Source of the DNA: Agelas oroides
Lineage: Eukaryota > Porifera > Demospongiae > Agelasida > Agelasidae
Assembly (NCBI GenBank): GCA_949130485.1
Contig: OX422189.1
Location: forward strand, 62,001 to 126,000
Reading direction: 5' to 3'
DNA length: 64,000 bases
The position numbers and the translations under genes are program-made. Below are positions 1-13,400 of the stretch, piece by piece; positions within the stretch are counted from its first letter, which is position 1; every line of letters begins with the position of its first letter. A model generated the notes under the pieces. That model saw only the letters and a program-made list of their open reading frames with translations. It was not told where the DNA came from and did not search any database.

Positions 1-235
1 GAGGAGAGCAGGGGACAGTGAGACAGTGAGGGGAGGGGGTGAGACAGTGAGGAGAGGGAGGGACAGGGGATAGTGAGACATAGTGAGGGAGGGAAGGGGT
101 GGGACAGTGAGACAGTGAGGGAGGGGGTGGGACAGTGAGACATAGTGAGGGAGGGGGTGAGACAGTGAGGAGAAGGAGGGGCAGGGGACAGTGAGACATA
201 GTGAGGGAGGGGAGGGGTGGGCAGGTGACAGTCTC
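1..235. repeat. GA-rich degenerate minisatellite
   Basis: Imperfect repeats built on gacagtgagacatagtgagg and gggaggggtg blocks fill the first 235 bases. Positions 236-400 continue with shorter ggggcagtgtgag repeats up to the splice acceptor at 400. This is probably intron sequence of the gene that follows; no coding exon is recognisable in it. Confidence 0.75.
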
Positions 236-400
236 ACTCGTAGACCCTGAGTGAGGCTGGGTGTAGTCTAAGAGTGTGACTAGGGTGACATGGGGCAGTG
301 TGAGGGGGGAGGAGTGACATGGGGCAGTGTGAGGGGGAAGGAGTGACCTGGGGCAGTGTGAAGGGGAAGGAGTGACCTGGTGTTGTTTGTTCCAATTCAG

Positions 401-1243
401 AAAATGTGTGGTCACCTGCGGATCTGGAGGTCATCTCAAAGTTCTTCAAAGCAGAGGTGTGTGTGTGGGGGGGTGGGAGTGTGCAGGGTGGGGTGTGGGG
501 GGTTACTGTGTTCACTAGATGTTGCTGCTTATCATATCAGGTAGCGCGCCGTCCATTCTCCGGTGCCGCAATGCTGGGCTTTGTGCGCATTCTGCTGCTA
601 CCGCTACCCACCCTCAGGAGCTGTGTACAGCTGATGCAGATGCACATGGTAAGTACTGTGCATGCCTGTTGCCAGTCAAGAGGTTCACCAACTGTGCATA
701 TGTGACAGGTTCCTCCGTCTGGGGCCGTGTGGCGCATTTCACTGTGCTTGACAGTGCCACAGGGCATAGACCTACCAGAGATAGGGAGTACTTCTTTTGG
801 TCATGGGTCTGTTGGTGTTGTCTTCCGGGGCAAGCTTCTCCTGGTGGTGAGTCGGTCTGCTGTCAGGTTGTGCCTCACTGGAATCAAGCCCTCTTTCTTC
901 CTCCTGCAGGTGAAAATGACGCACATCCTGGATGGTGGGGAGCATGTTTTACTGTTGTTGTATGATCCTAAAACCAACCAGACGTTTCTGCCAGCTAGTA
1001 GCAGGGGAACCGTGCGCTCGGCACTTCTTCAGGCCGTAGACACAGTGCTGAAGAAGACCTTCCAAGACCACCAATCAGGTGCGCTCGTTTCCTTCAATCG
1101 AATTTTTTACTGGATCATGCATTTTGTTTGAATTAAGTGTGATACATTCCACGTACCCCCTCTCCTCAGGTCATCCCAGACCCGACTCTTCCACTCTCTT
1201 TGCATCCCTCAAAGCTCTATCCCTAGCAACCCTGCCAGTATGA
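401..1243 (+). CDS. MED14: Mediator complex subunit 14, C-terminal exons (5' end outside window)
   Basis: Mediator tail/backbone subunit that links activators to RNA polymerase II. Only the last exons are present: 401-456, 541-648, 709-846, 910-1078 and 1170-1243, all with GT-AG junctions that keep frame. The translation follows the end of animal MED14: an FF/VAxRPF segment, then a stretch resembling LRDCVRIMKLEL (here LRSCVQLMQMHM), then a counterpart of the CLTIPP strand (CLTVPQ), and a terminal LFASLKALSLATLPV that matches FAAVRDLMANLTLPP. The recognised segments keep the family's order. The product ends with TGA at 1241-1243. The gene converges on TM9SF2, whose stop lies only about 160 bp away. 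The 456/457 donor is the start of a short GT run. Family match is from memory; I am fairly sure. Confidence 0.82.
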
Positions 1244-1256
1244 CTCCACACACCAG

Positions 1257-1262
1257 TTTATT
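1257..1262 (-). terminator. Putative poly(A) signal AATAAA for TM9SF2
   Basis: tttatt on the plus strand reads AATAAA on the minus strand, about 145 bases downstream of the TM9SF2 stop. It lies just past the MED14 stop, so the two 3' untranslated regions probably overlap. Confidence 0.45.
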
Positions 1263-1404
1263 CTTCCTCAATTATCAAATGCTTGCAATAGTTATTATTG
1301 TACAGGAAGTGAAATATCTCCTAAAGTCCTTAGCTTAATACATATCCAAAATGTATGTGTAGGGAATATCCAATCACATTACAGCTATATCTAATGCAGC
1401 CCTG

Positions 1405-4400
1405 TCAGTCTATCTTAACAATGGAGTAGATCTTCCGGACAAATAACAGGCAGGAGACAAACCCAATAGTGCCTGTGTTTGTGGGAGGAGGAGGGGAGGG
1501 GGGAGGGGGGGATAGGTGTGTGAGAAGGGAGGGAGAGGATACCATGTGCCATGTGTGTGTAGCATTTGTGTCACTGTGTGTGTAGCATTTGTGTCACTGT
1601 GTGTGTGTGTGTGTGTGTGTGTTGGGAGGTGTGGCCTGCTTACCAGTCATGATGAAGAAGAGGAACACCATGATGAAGGTGTAGCCAAAGTAGAGCAGGT
1701 AGCTGAGCGTGCCGGTAATGGAGGTTTTGTAGGTAAAGTAGTGGAGGGAGAAGAAGAAAAGGTAGAGGGCAGTCATGCCTGTGGAGAAGAACGACCTCCA
1801 CCACCAGCGATAGTCCTCAGAACAGAGATGGAAGTAGCAGAGCAGCACGGACGTCTGCATGCACACCACCACCAGCACCACAAACGCAAGCATGATGAAC
1901 CCAAACATGTAGTACATTTGGCCAGACCTGGGGGAGGGGAGAAGGAAAGTAGCTATCAGCTGTTCAAGAAGAGTCCAACTACCTTATTCAAACAAACCAG
2001 GCTAGGCTGGGTTTGGTTGCCTTAGACTTAACCATTATGTCTGAGAGTTTGCAGTGACTGTATAGTCACTCAAATTGGCCCATGCAACATAGCTTGTCAG
2101 CATACCTTGAAAGCAACAACCCATTGAGGCTGAATAACTGCCTCAAGAAGCTGAAGCTCCAGGGAGAGGGAAACCAAGTCACTTATCAAAACTCACTGGG
2201 ACCAAGGGGTGTTCAGATAACTGTATTACAAAGCAACTTACTCTCCATTTAATGCACAGCAGACGATCCATGAATGTCATTATTATAGGGGTTCCCACTA
2301 AGAGACTCATACTGTAATTTGGTCCAGTTTTATACATAGATCTGGAGGATGTGTGTGCAACAACACTCCTCACCATATGCTGTTGAGGATAAAGAAGAGT
2401 TGGATGAAGACACAGCCAAATGGCAGTATGCCACCCATCAGAGAGCTGGGGACATGGTGGGACAGCCAGCTCTGGTCCGGGATCTCACGAGGAATCTGAT
2501 TGGTCCGCACAGGTTGTTCAATGGACTGGGGGGGGGGGGGGGGGGGGGGGGAGAGCACACGGTGGATATGCATAGAAACATGTCAACACCACTGCACTGT
2601 AAGTAGCAACACAAGTGTCACATTATACTCTTATCATGACAGCTAATAAAGCTTCACAAATACCAGAGTCGCATACCACCCTCCCGACTGTGAGGGCTAA
2701 GCTATATCTTCACTACAGTGCTATTTACACTTGTACAGCTTCACACAAGCACCACATACCACCCTCACTAGCAGACTGCAAGGCATTTGACTCACAAGCT
2801 TTCTGAATCCAAGGAAGGAGCCAAAGAAGGTAAGGGGGAGGGAAATGCCGAACCAGAGGCAAAGGAGGGCGAGGAGAGTGGTGAAGGGGATGGCACCTGA
2901 GGACCCTGCTCCCCAGAGCAAGAGATTCAGTGTGAAGAACACAACAAACACCACCCTGGGCGTGGAGGGGGGAAAAAAGAGACGAGGGGGTGAGGTGAGA
3001 GTTGCGCCCGTCACATATTGAATGCTAGGACATACCCGGGAACTAAGAAGGATGTCATTAGCACATTGCTCTTCCAACGAAGGCCTCCCATCACTGAAGG
3101 GGAAAAGCAGTCATATCCACACACTGCTGGTATGCTCCAATAGGAACATGGGTCTTACTTTTGTACAGTCTGGCTGAAATGTACCCTGCAACGGCACCCA
3201 TGAACACATACAGCACCTTTTGAAAATGATCACAACGACATGAATAGATGTAATGCAGGTGGCAGTCATTAGTGCACACCACCCACCAGCACGGCTGTCA
3301 GAAGAGCTCCACGGTTGGGAGGAGAGAGGAACCCCAGACAAGCAAATACTGTCAATGAGGGGAGATGATCATACATGCAGACAATTGTTGTGTGTGTGTG
3401 TGTGTGTGTGTGGGGGGGGGCAACAGTCACACATGTACGAAGAACGAAGAGGGGGAAGTTAGTGAGCTTAAGGAAGGGATGAGGGAGAGGCAGTTGGAAT
3501 AGTTATTTGGAAGAATAACTTGGCAGTGGCAGTTTATTGAGTTAGGTCATCTTTTTGACTAAGGTGAGGAAAACGAGTGATGCTATACATCACACAATGG
3601 ATTGTGGCTGCATTCCTCGGGGTGCCAGGGCTCACCCAGGGCAATGAGCGTCATGAACACCAGCTGAGAGCCACTGCCAACAAACACAGATAGCAGCATG
3701 ATGCAGGAAGGGGGGCGGAACACATCCCCATGCACCAGCTTCCACCCAAAGTCCTCCTGTGGGTCCTCCTACACAGAGACAAGAACACACTGTGAGAGCA
3801 GTCCTCCCCTAACCAGGGTACCTTGTTAGAACTTATTGTCTTCTATAGCAATTTGTTTCTTTCCAGGTTGTATGAAAGCCTATTGCTGTGTAGATATAGA
3901 ATTCCTCAAGGCTTATCCATCTCCATATTATTCGTCTCTCTTCCCTCTCTCTCTCTCTCTCTGCCCCAGACACATAATCACGCACTGAGGAGTCGGCCTG
4001 GTTGTATCTCATGATGTCATGGCGGAGGGATCGGAGCAGGATCATGCCGACCATGGCCGAGAGGAAGATGGTGATGAGGACAGAGTTGATGAGACTAAAC
4101 CACTGCACGTTGCTCTGAGGCACGGAGCTCAGAATGTAGTCCCATCGTGAGGCCCAACGCACATCGTTCTTCTCCTGTGCACAAAGTACGGTTGCTGACA
4201 GACTGTATCTTGGCATATTAGTGCTCTGCCCTTACCTCAAACACAACAGTGTAGGTGTAGGGGATCGCAAACTTCTCCGGGATAGCGCTACTGCCTGGTG
4301 GGATCTTCATGGGCTTGCTGCAGGCAGGCATTGCATCACAGCTTGCAAGCTGCACATGGGCACGCACAATCCTCCCGTCTGTGTTCCCACTGGGTGCTGT

Positions 4401-5430
4401 CCCCTTGTGATAGCCCAGGAGGAGGGTAATGTGGTTGAAGATATATGTTGAACCCTTCTCACTGAGCTTATCCTACACAGCAAAAAAAGAAATCTCTCCT
4501 GACTCGGCTACTCAAGGCACATTGGCTCTACAAAGGCTAAGTGTGTGTGTGTGTGTCATTAACGTACAGAGAGATAGCAGGCATCATGGCGGTGCCCGCT
4601 GTCTGTGACGAAACAGCCCACGGGGAAGCGGGTGGTGCAAAATGGTTTGTCGCTCTCCAAAATAGAGTAGCACCATGTGACGGGCATGTTATCAATCACC
4701 CACTGGTTCATGTAGGTCTCATGAATGCGGTCCTTCAAGAACTGGAGTTTTGTCCAGTCCTCTTTTTTGTTCTTTGTGTACATCTTCTTACAGAGAATAG
4801 CGTTGCTCACATTCTTTGCAAAAGAGATCTGAAGGAAGAAATTGTCCATCAACCCACCCCTGTTCACCACACCCAGCTGCGCTCACTTACCATGTATGGT
4901 GACGCTCTTATTCTCTCTCCAAACACGACCTGCAGGATGGGCACAACAGATTATCTCCCTAACCCTCCCCTCTCCCTAGGCCTTTTCCCCTTCCTCTAAC
5001 CTGTCCTAAATTCTCCACTGGATCTCTGTCCTTATCAGCTGCATTATCATCCACCTGGCAGAAATCAAAGCTGGAGAAACACACAAAGTACAACGTAAAG
5101 ACTCGCACACCAGTAACCACGCAATCCCACATGCCGCCCCCTCCACATGCCTGCCTAACCTCGTGTACTCATAGGGTACTATGGTCTCCACGGAATCTAA
5201 CTTGTTGACATGAACAAATACACTGCTCTGTGGAGATCAGAGAGAGAGAGACAGAAGGTGACATCTCCCCTGATGTGCGGACTGCCCATAGCTTGTACCT
5301 TGCAAGTGGCCTGGGGGTTTTCCTTCTTGACTTCATCGCGGCAGTAGTTGGTGGGTGCCAGCCCAGGGAGGTAGAACCCTTGCGATAGGGCCAGCAGCGC
5401 GGCGAGGAACACCAGCAGCGATGGAGTCAT
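1405..5430 (-). CDS. TM9SF2: Transmembrane 9 superfamily member 2 (nonaspanin)
   Basis: Nine-span endosome/Golgi membrane protein. The start at 5430 opens a signal peptide ([18 protein letters not shown]) followed by FYLPGLAP, the mature N-terminus typical of TM9SF2. In order on the minus strand there follow [19 protein letters not shown] with [19 protein letters not shown], the first membrane helix near 4060-4110, a WKLVHGD-type segment near 3750, [10 protein letters not shown], the [13 protein letters not shown] helix near 2900, [13 protein letters not shown] near 2500, GGILPFGC, and YYMFGF with [11 protein letters not shown] at 1800-1920. The last exon is 1405-1472, joined after FFIMTG, and encodes [21 protein letters not shown]. 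Its terminal K-x-D is the Golgi-retention type motif of the family. TM9SF2 fits better than TM9SF4 because of the N-terminus and DNMPVTWCY. The gene is divergent from UBAC2. Introns hold a poly-G tract (about 2528-2550) and a short (GT)n near 3388. Confidence 0.9.
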
Positions 5431-5605
5431 GGTACCGCCAATCACTGAATCAGAAAAGGCACAAATTCTACTTCGCTCGCCGCGCCACGTAGCGATCTGC
5501 TCTAAATTAAGATATACCGTAAATAGTTGCACTCACTGCACTTTGCATACGTCATAAGCTAATAAAAGTACACAGAGTCACAGTGCAGTGCTACTGCTTG
5601 AGGAG
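5431..5605. promoter_or_regulatory. Shared divergent promoter, TM9SF2 / UBAC2
   Basis: Only about 175 bp separate the two start codons on opposite strands, so both promoters and 5' leaders must lie here. A CRE-like tacgtcata is visible near 5547. No TATA box is convincing. Confidence 0.55.
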
Positions 5606-7341
5606 ATGTACGCTACAGTGAGCAGGGGCGGCGGATTTTGTAAGTGGATAAAGAAGTTATCTATTACGTATCTCCTCATTCTGTGTGTATGTGTGTGTGT
5701 GTGTGCGATTGTGTTAGTATTGCTGTGTAGTTACGAGAGCCGCGTAGTTCTAATTAAAGTGCCCCTTCATCACTCCTCCCCAGACAAAGCCCCAGTGGTG
5801 AAAGCTCTACTGGTGTGGACAAGCGCAAACTCTTTTATGTACAGGATATTAGCAAACAGAGTGCCCTACCCAGTGAGTTAGAGATGCTATCTCCCCGTCT
5901 CCTCACTCTCCTCTTGTTCTCCTCCTCTTAAATGTATATACTGTTTCCTCTCCTACCTCCCCTTCCCTCCCTGGTGTTAGGGTGTATTGTGGGTATTGCG
6001 GTGTTGGGCACTACCCTCTGCAGGTGCATGGCTGGCAGCAGCCGTCATCTTGTACTCCTGCAAAGTATTGGAGCAACGGACAGGATCAAACAAGTTCATG
6101 GTTAGTACCACTCGCTTCAGACCATGCAACATCTCTTGCTTTCTGCTTCCCTTCTTGAAGTTTTTTTTTTTTTTACTCTCTTTGCTCCTCCTTTGTTCAG
6201 AATTTCTTCTTGTCAGCTGGAGCCGTCACTGCTATTGCTGCCTCTGTTCTCCAACCTCTCTCTGGCACACAATTTCTGTCGGCACATGGAACACACCTGT
6301 GAGACACACACCCCCCCCCCCCCAAAAGTGCACTCACTAACTGCATATCATTCAGACCACCTCAGATGGCTTCGTTCTCCCCCCTCTCCCCCCTCTACCC
6401 CAAGGCATATTGTGACGGGTATGCTTGTAGCCAGCTACATGACGTCCGTGGTCCCATTGCACTGTTACCAGTTTCTGTACCTCCGTATCTCCAGTAACTT
6501 CCCATTCTACCTCCTGGTACTCCTGGTAAGTGGACGGCTCCCGTGTTAGGGAAGGGGAGGGAGGAGACTAACTGTTGTTGTTCTGTCCTCCCCAGTTCAG
6601 TTGCTCTTCAGTGAATGCCATGCTCTCGACACTCTGTGGACTGGTAAGCATCATTGTCTCAACCCTCCTCAACTCTCCCAACCTTATCTCCAGGCAAAGT
6701 TTCTTGATGACAGCCTAGAGATGAGGCTAAGCTTCCATTGCATATCCTTGGTTCTCATTACTGCCACACAGGTTGGTGGGTTGACAGTCTACCTGACTGG
6801 CCCCTTGCCCCTCCCCACACCTCCCTCCTGGCTCTCCTCTTTCTTTGGCTGGTTGCTGGCCCCTGAACCTCCTCCTCCTCCAATCTTCTCAGGAGCTACA
6901 CTGGAAGTGCAGAGACTGCAAAGAATGGACCAGATTGAGAGGATGATGATCCATGCCTACAATAACAGACAAGTAAGGCCACAGCTAGTGATTGTACAAT
7001 ATCCTCGATCATCAATGAACGCATCAATTTTCAGAGTACACAGTAAAATAACACAACGTAGTGAAACAGACTTGTCATTTTGCTTCAGAATGTACAGTAC
7101 AGACTACGCCAACCCCGTGTGCACCTTCCTCCCTCAGAAGCCCATGTAAGAAATGGACTGTGGGAGAGTACAAACTGCTAATATCACTGTTAATTCTTCT
7201 CTTCACTCCCCTTCATTTCAGGTGCACCAGTTAGTGGCCATGGGCTTCCAGCGTGATGAGGCATACCAGGCCCTCCTGCACACAGCCAGCAATGTGGAGG
7301 GAGCAGTTCAGCTACTCACGAGCAGACATAGAACTAGATAG
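5606..7341 (+). CDS. UBAC2: UBA domain-containing protein 2, rhomboid-like pseudoprotease
   Basis: Endoplasmic reticulum membrane protein of the rhomboid-fold family with a C-terminal ubiquitin-associated domain, linked in animals to ER-associated degradation. Exons I can join in frame: 5606-5639 (tiny first exon, MYATVSRGGGF), 5784-5872, 5981-6100, 6201-6298, about 6402-6520, about 6596-6642, 6772-6972 and 7222-7341. The joined N-terminus FYKAPVVKALLV matches human LYKAPLSKSLLLV. Later come YSCKVLEQRTGSNKF (human YNFRIFERRYGSRKF), PSWLSSFFGWLLAPEP and GATLEVQRLQRMD. The last exon is a UBA domain (VHQLVAMGFQRDEAYQALL) ending in TAG. Several membrane helices are evident. The first exon is too short to be found as an open frame alone; it was placed because joining it restores the conserved segment. 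Confidence 0.85.
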
Positions 7342-7459
7342 CAGTCAATTGATATATCTATATTGTGATGTTACAGACCAGGGTGTGTGTCACAAGAAAA
7401 CAGCTGAAATATGCACTCATGAGTTAGGAGAGAAAGGGTGTAAAATAGAGGGTAGATTG

Positions 7460-10400
7460 TCAGGTAGAGTGCTTTCTTTTGGATCCCTTGCCAGTCCAGC
7501 TGAGCACATCAGGAGGAGTGGACCCTTCACTCATTCCCTCCTCACTGGCAGCTGGTGACTTGACACGGCGCACCTTGCTCTGCCGAGCAGTGAGCCAACC
7601 ATCCTCACCATGAGAGGTCACTATTAGTGTGTAGCAAACAAAAGACATGACAAAGCAGCAATGACATTACCAGTATTTCTACAACAAACCTTTTATTCCA
7701 CGTTTCTTGCCTTTGGCTGCAGGTGTGGCACTTGACTTTCCCTTTCCCTTGCTAGTCCGACCTATTAGATAACATAAGCTCACTTCAAACCCTCAAGTAC
7801 TGTGATCAAAGTCTCGTTCTTACTCTGGTTGGCACTCTCCTTCTCCCTGGTCTCCAGCGTCCCTTGGTACACTCTCAATGCTTCCCACTCTGGCATCCCC
7901 TCCACCTCCTCCTCCACACCCTCCCCCAGCTGGCCTTGAAGGTACACGGCCACACCTTTCTTTCCAGTCCGGTCAATCTCCAATAACCGAGGGCTGAATT
8001 CTGATAAAACTAGGAGGAACTCCAGGTTAAGGGGTGGGGAGAGGGGCTCGTCATCCTCATTGGGACGGGAGAGGGCAAACATGATACCATCCCTGCAAAC
8101 ACAACCAGACCATGACACGAGTCCACTTCAGAACATACTCACACACCCACCTGTGAATGCCCACCAGTGGCTGGCGAGCTTTGACAGAATCAAACCCCAG
8201 GCTCAGTCCAAACCTCCTAGCCAAGTCCTACAGAAGTACAAGCATTAAAACACAGCAACAGCAAGGGGAGTGTCTTCTCCTTCCTCACCCTGAGATCTGC
8301 CCAGTCAGATGACGTCTGATCAACAGTGCCGCCGCACTCTTCCTTGTGAGCCAGAAACATTTTCTGCAGACACAGTATCACAGTCTTGTACCATGCCATT
8401 GGGTTCACCTCTCGACAACGACTCAGAGCCATCTTGATAAGATCACCAAAGTTGTGGTATTGCTAAAGAACAGACAATGGACACACTCATGGCTAACGTG
8501 CCACAGAGCAGAGAGAGAGGGCACTAACTTTGAGGTATTGCCCAAAGACGGGAGCAACCATCTTCATGTCGATGGTAGAGAACATGGCCAGCTTGAGAAA
8601 CCCTGCAAGCAGCACACGACGATCATTCAGTCGCTCTGCCTGGGCCTCCATCTCCCCCTCATCCTCTCCCTCTTCCTCCTCCTCTTCACAGAGAACACTC
8701 TCCACAACATACTCCTGCAACAGAGAGAGAGAGAGAGAGATCCCTATGATGGTCTGGCTCTGCAAGCTGTTTCCTCCTCTTGCGAGCTAACCTGCATGGC
8801 TTGTTGCAGCTGCTCATCAGGGGTGTAGACCAGGCTGGCCAACTGTCCCTCTTTTCGAAGCTGGCGTGCAAACACGATGAGCAGGTCACAGAGGGTCACA
8901 AAGGCCTCTCTCTGTCCCCCTCCACTGCCAAACTTCACCAGCTCCTGACACTGACGTAAAAGGTGCACAAGCTTGGACCGAATCTGCTGCATCGCTCCCT
9001 GCACACGAGGACAACACAAAACTCCCCACACATTACATGACACGCCAACACACTAACACACACTCACCCTATCAGGGTTAGCCTCGTCCAAGACATGCAT
9101 GGCCCACAAGATCTCCATACGTAGACACACAATTACGTTGTTCAAAATCTGGAGTAGGGCAGATTGAGTTCTCATCCTGTCACTGGCCCCACCCACCCCC
9201 CCGAGTCACATACCTTCTCTGAGCAGTCTCCAGCCACGCCCTGTGCCAGTAGGTCAGTCAGGTCCTGTGAAATCTTCCAGTTAGACAGGTCCAACATCCT
9301 GAGACATAAGATCAGAGAAACTAAACTCTAAATGGTGTCAATGGCATCCACCAACTCACTTGTAGAAGGCAGTGATTCTCCTCAGGGTCACCGCGAGACC
9401 AAAGCAGTCTTCCTCCTCCTCCTCCACCTGCACATGTTTACATGCATCACAAATGCCCTACATCCCCAGGACACCATCAACTCACCAACGACAAGTCCTT
9501 GCACTCAGCGAGGTACTGCCTAAAGCTCTCTACCAACTCATCCACTAGTTGGTTCAAAGACAGTTCCTACAGAAGAGATACTGGCAGTGAGCAATGCTCA
9601 TACTGTGCTGGCACACCAAGTGACTCACTGCGGTCGAGTGGAGACTAAAGTCTGTGTCCAACAGACAATGGAAGGTCTGGGCGCACTCAGTCAGAACCTG
9701 CAGGAGCAATCGTTCCCTGCTGATCAACACTTGGGAGACAAAACATTTCATTTACTCACAGAAGGTTCCAGATGTTTTAGTGTGAGTTGGTGAAGGTGGG
9801 ACAGGAGAGACTCCAAGTGCTGAACGTCAGGAGAAAATACATCAAGCACAGTGTGGCATGAACACAGGCAATGTACGTTACCTTCTGCAGTCTGTGTTCT
9901 GCGTACAGTTCTAGGTCAAAGTACTGGGGAATCTGGGCTAGATTCAACGCCCTGCCAGCATCTGAACCAAACTGTAGGTAGGGGAGAAAAAAAAATTTAA
10001 ATCATGCAAACGGGAAAAAATCCCATGGCCAATAAAAAATAGATTTGCTAATATAAAAGTTTGGAAAAAAAAGTACAGAGACACAGTAGGAAAAAAAAAA
10101 AACTCTGGTCCGTATGAGGCTCGAACTCATGACCTTCGCGTTATCAGCACGACGCTCTACCGACTGAGCTAACGGACCACCTGTTAAAAGATGAAGTAAT
10201 TTCCGGTTTTATGCAACGCGCGCCAAAATATTTACCTTCGAGATAAGGTCTGGCAATGCCACCATGAGTGTGCCGCTGAGTTTGTCCTTCTCTTCCTCCA
10301 TCGCCTTCTTCTCGCGGTTTGAGAGGACCTGCCACACACAACGCACAACCCTTTAGTGCTTCACACTATACATACACAATATTCACTGACTCCGGCATCT

Positions 10401-13400
10401 CACCCTTCCTCTGCTCCTTCCGGGTGGGAGGCTGGCAGTGGTGGCTCTGCGCACAGCACAAGCCATCACCTCAATCACCACACCTTCCTCCTCATTAGTC
10501 AGCACAACACCACATTTCTCATCCAGCAACAGGGACACCAAGGCCTCCCAATCCTGTAGGAGGCACAGACCGATAAACTTTGTTCGTGGAGAATGTGGAT
10601 TCGAAAAGATTTTAATCTCCAACCCTGAGCACATCTGTGTGGTCCCAGAGGCTATCCACAAAGTAAGTGGCATGTTCGTGGATCTTGACGTCAAGGAAGA
10701 ACCTCACCAGCTCCCGCAGCATGATCTGACTGTCAGTCGGTTTTTTGCGACCTTCCACAAGACAGGAGTAAGGGTGATGACAGCAACAGCAAGCCATACA
10801 CTCTACTGGACTCACCTTTAGGTACCTTGGCCTGCTTAGCTCGAGTCATAAAATCTTCAGAGAAGAGGTATCGCACTGCAAACTCCCCAGCTGCATGACT
10901 GATGGCCCTGTTCTCCACAAAGACAAGCTCACAGACCTGCACGCAGTCCTCCGGCTCCAGCATGTCTAGTGAAAGCAGGTGACCACACACATGCAGTGCA
11001 TGCACCGCAACACTGTCCTCACGATCCAATCGCATTGACAGGAGACGTTCCTGAGGAAAGAGGAGAAACTGCTAGCAATCTGTCTCCAGCAAGGCCAGGC
11101 AAAGTTGAATGAAGAAACAATAAATGTGCATACTTTGAACTTTTCGGTGAAGAGCTCCAGGTGGGGAGCTGTATCCTCTGAATTATAGAGGGATTCCAGC
11201 AGCTGTAGGCTGGCCAGCCGCACCTCCCCCGCCTGGGAGGGGGAGGGGGGGGAGGGTTTTGGTAGAGAAAGGGCGAGGGGGAATGAAGTACATGTTGTAG
11301 CCAATGAGGGATAGGGAGAGGAGGAGGTAGATCAATAAGGAGTGGGGACTTGCCTTATCGTAGAGAGTCCATCCTGCGTACTTCAAGTAGCTGTCAGCCA
11401 AAAAGTATGCACTGCAGACATGAACAGTATCCATGTGAAATACAACACGAGCGATCATAGTTGATTGGAGGGATCTCCTCATGGAATTCACTCAGCATAC
11501 CTGTATTCCATCATCCATGATCCCAGTTCAGCAATACAGAGTGCTCGTATCTCAGGACGGACATCACGGTATCGGTGAACAAAAACACTTGAGAAAATCT
11601 TGCGCATTGTACCCTCCAGTTCATTCTTGTTTCGTTGCAACTGTAGGAATGTGAGGGGGGGAGGGGGTGAAGCAGTGTGAGTGTGAGGGTGCAAGGGGAG
11701 GAGGGTGAGGAGGAGAGGGTTGAGAGGAGACGCCTGACCTCTGCCTTCTTGGTCAGGAGTTTCTCCAGCTTGGCGGAGGCGACTTTCTTCACCTGCTGCC
11801 TCTTACGCTCAGCATCAATCTGCCTCTGCATGTGCAAGTACCAACACACACTCAACTGCTTATTCAGTGCCTGCTCCCCTGCCCAGGCACTGACTGACCT
11901 GTGTATTGTCCAGCTCTGAAACAACATTGTTAGCCACAGTCACCATTGCTGACATCAGCTTCACACCTGCACAAGAGCCAATAAACATTCATCACACACT
12001 GGAGGTCTGCCCAGAACAAGACCAGAAAAAGACAGAGTGGCTTACAGCTAGACACCACATGCAGACTGGCTTACAGCTAGGCAGACAGAACGGCACCACA
12101 TGCAGACTGGCTTACAGGCGAGGGTGCAGGTGTGTCTGAAGGCGCGAACTTGGGAGTCGGTGAGTCCCACCAGCCACACCAGCAGAGTGTCTAGCATGTA
12201 CTCATCATACAGAATGCTGTGTTGACATTGGCCAATGATACGCTCCAGGAACTCCACAAAATTGGACTGCAACAAATAAAGTATTTGTAACACACAATTA
12301 ATAAAATTGGGGTGCTATCACAATGCTTCCAAAACTCATTACTACTCCTCATCAGTAGCATTGAGAACAGAGGAGTCACACAAAACAGTGTGTCATATGG
12401 TGGACTAAAACATAAAGCTCAACGGAAAACATACCTTGAATTTCTTGTATGTGGGTCCTGTCATAATGAGAGGGTACTCTCCACTCTCCTATAAGGTAGG
12501 AATGTAGAGCAACTGACCAATCACAGTGAGAAAAAAACTGACCAATCAGAATGCAAGCATACCTCTGCAAAGTTTTCGGTGAGAGAGCGGATGATATTCT
12601 GTGTGTCCTCCTCCTGGAACATGGCCAGGGTGATGGGCGCCTTGCAGCCACAGCACAGCACCACAAACTGGATAAGCTCCACCATGGCTGCCTCGGCATC
12701 CTTCTCGTAGCGGTCCACCCACTCACTGGCCACTGACTGCACACAGGAGAGTTAGAGGAGAGCACAAGGAAACATCACGTGAATATACCCCATGCCCTTC
12801 CTTTCCCCTCCCCTCTCTTTCCTCCTCCTCTCCCCTTTCCCCCTCCCTCCCCCTCTCACTTGTAGTGCCTCTTTTCCTGCCATGATGATCTCAAACAGGT
12901 GTTCTCCGCTGGTCTGCTGGCGCTGTCCTCCTGACTTCCGCACCTTGCGCTTTGGGTTAGGGCCCTGCACAGCACAACAGCCAGATTAATCAAGTACAAC
13001 TATCACCGGCACTTCCTCAGACAGTATCCGAGTGGAAGAGTTGCTCCTGTCAACAGGAAGGCTGTGATCTTTGAGCTAGCACTGAAGAAACAAACCTTCT
13101 GTTCTGTCGCCTTCCTCTTCTGCCCTCCTCCCGAGACACTCTTGGATGTCGCTGGCGTGGGAGACTCACTGCTGGCCACAGATGTTTCCAGCTCCTGAGA
13201 ACTGCTTATGCTCTCTGCTACAGGGGTGGGTGGTGGACGCTGGCGAAGGTTCCACCTCTAGGGCACAGAACACAAAACCCACCTAGCACAACTGTTCACC
13301 ACTAATTGCAACAACAATAATGAACCTCTGACTCCCCGTGATTTTTCTTTCTTTCTCCAAAGCTTACATTAACAATAATGGTCTCCTGTAATATTAGAAA

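Noticed and set aside
1516..2025. 169-residue plus-strand frame over TM9SF2
   Set aside because: It is the antisense shadow of the conserved TM9SF2 C-terminal exon plus a GT microsatellite.
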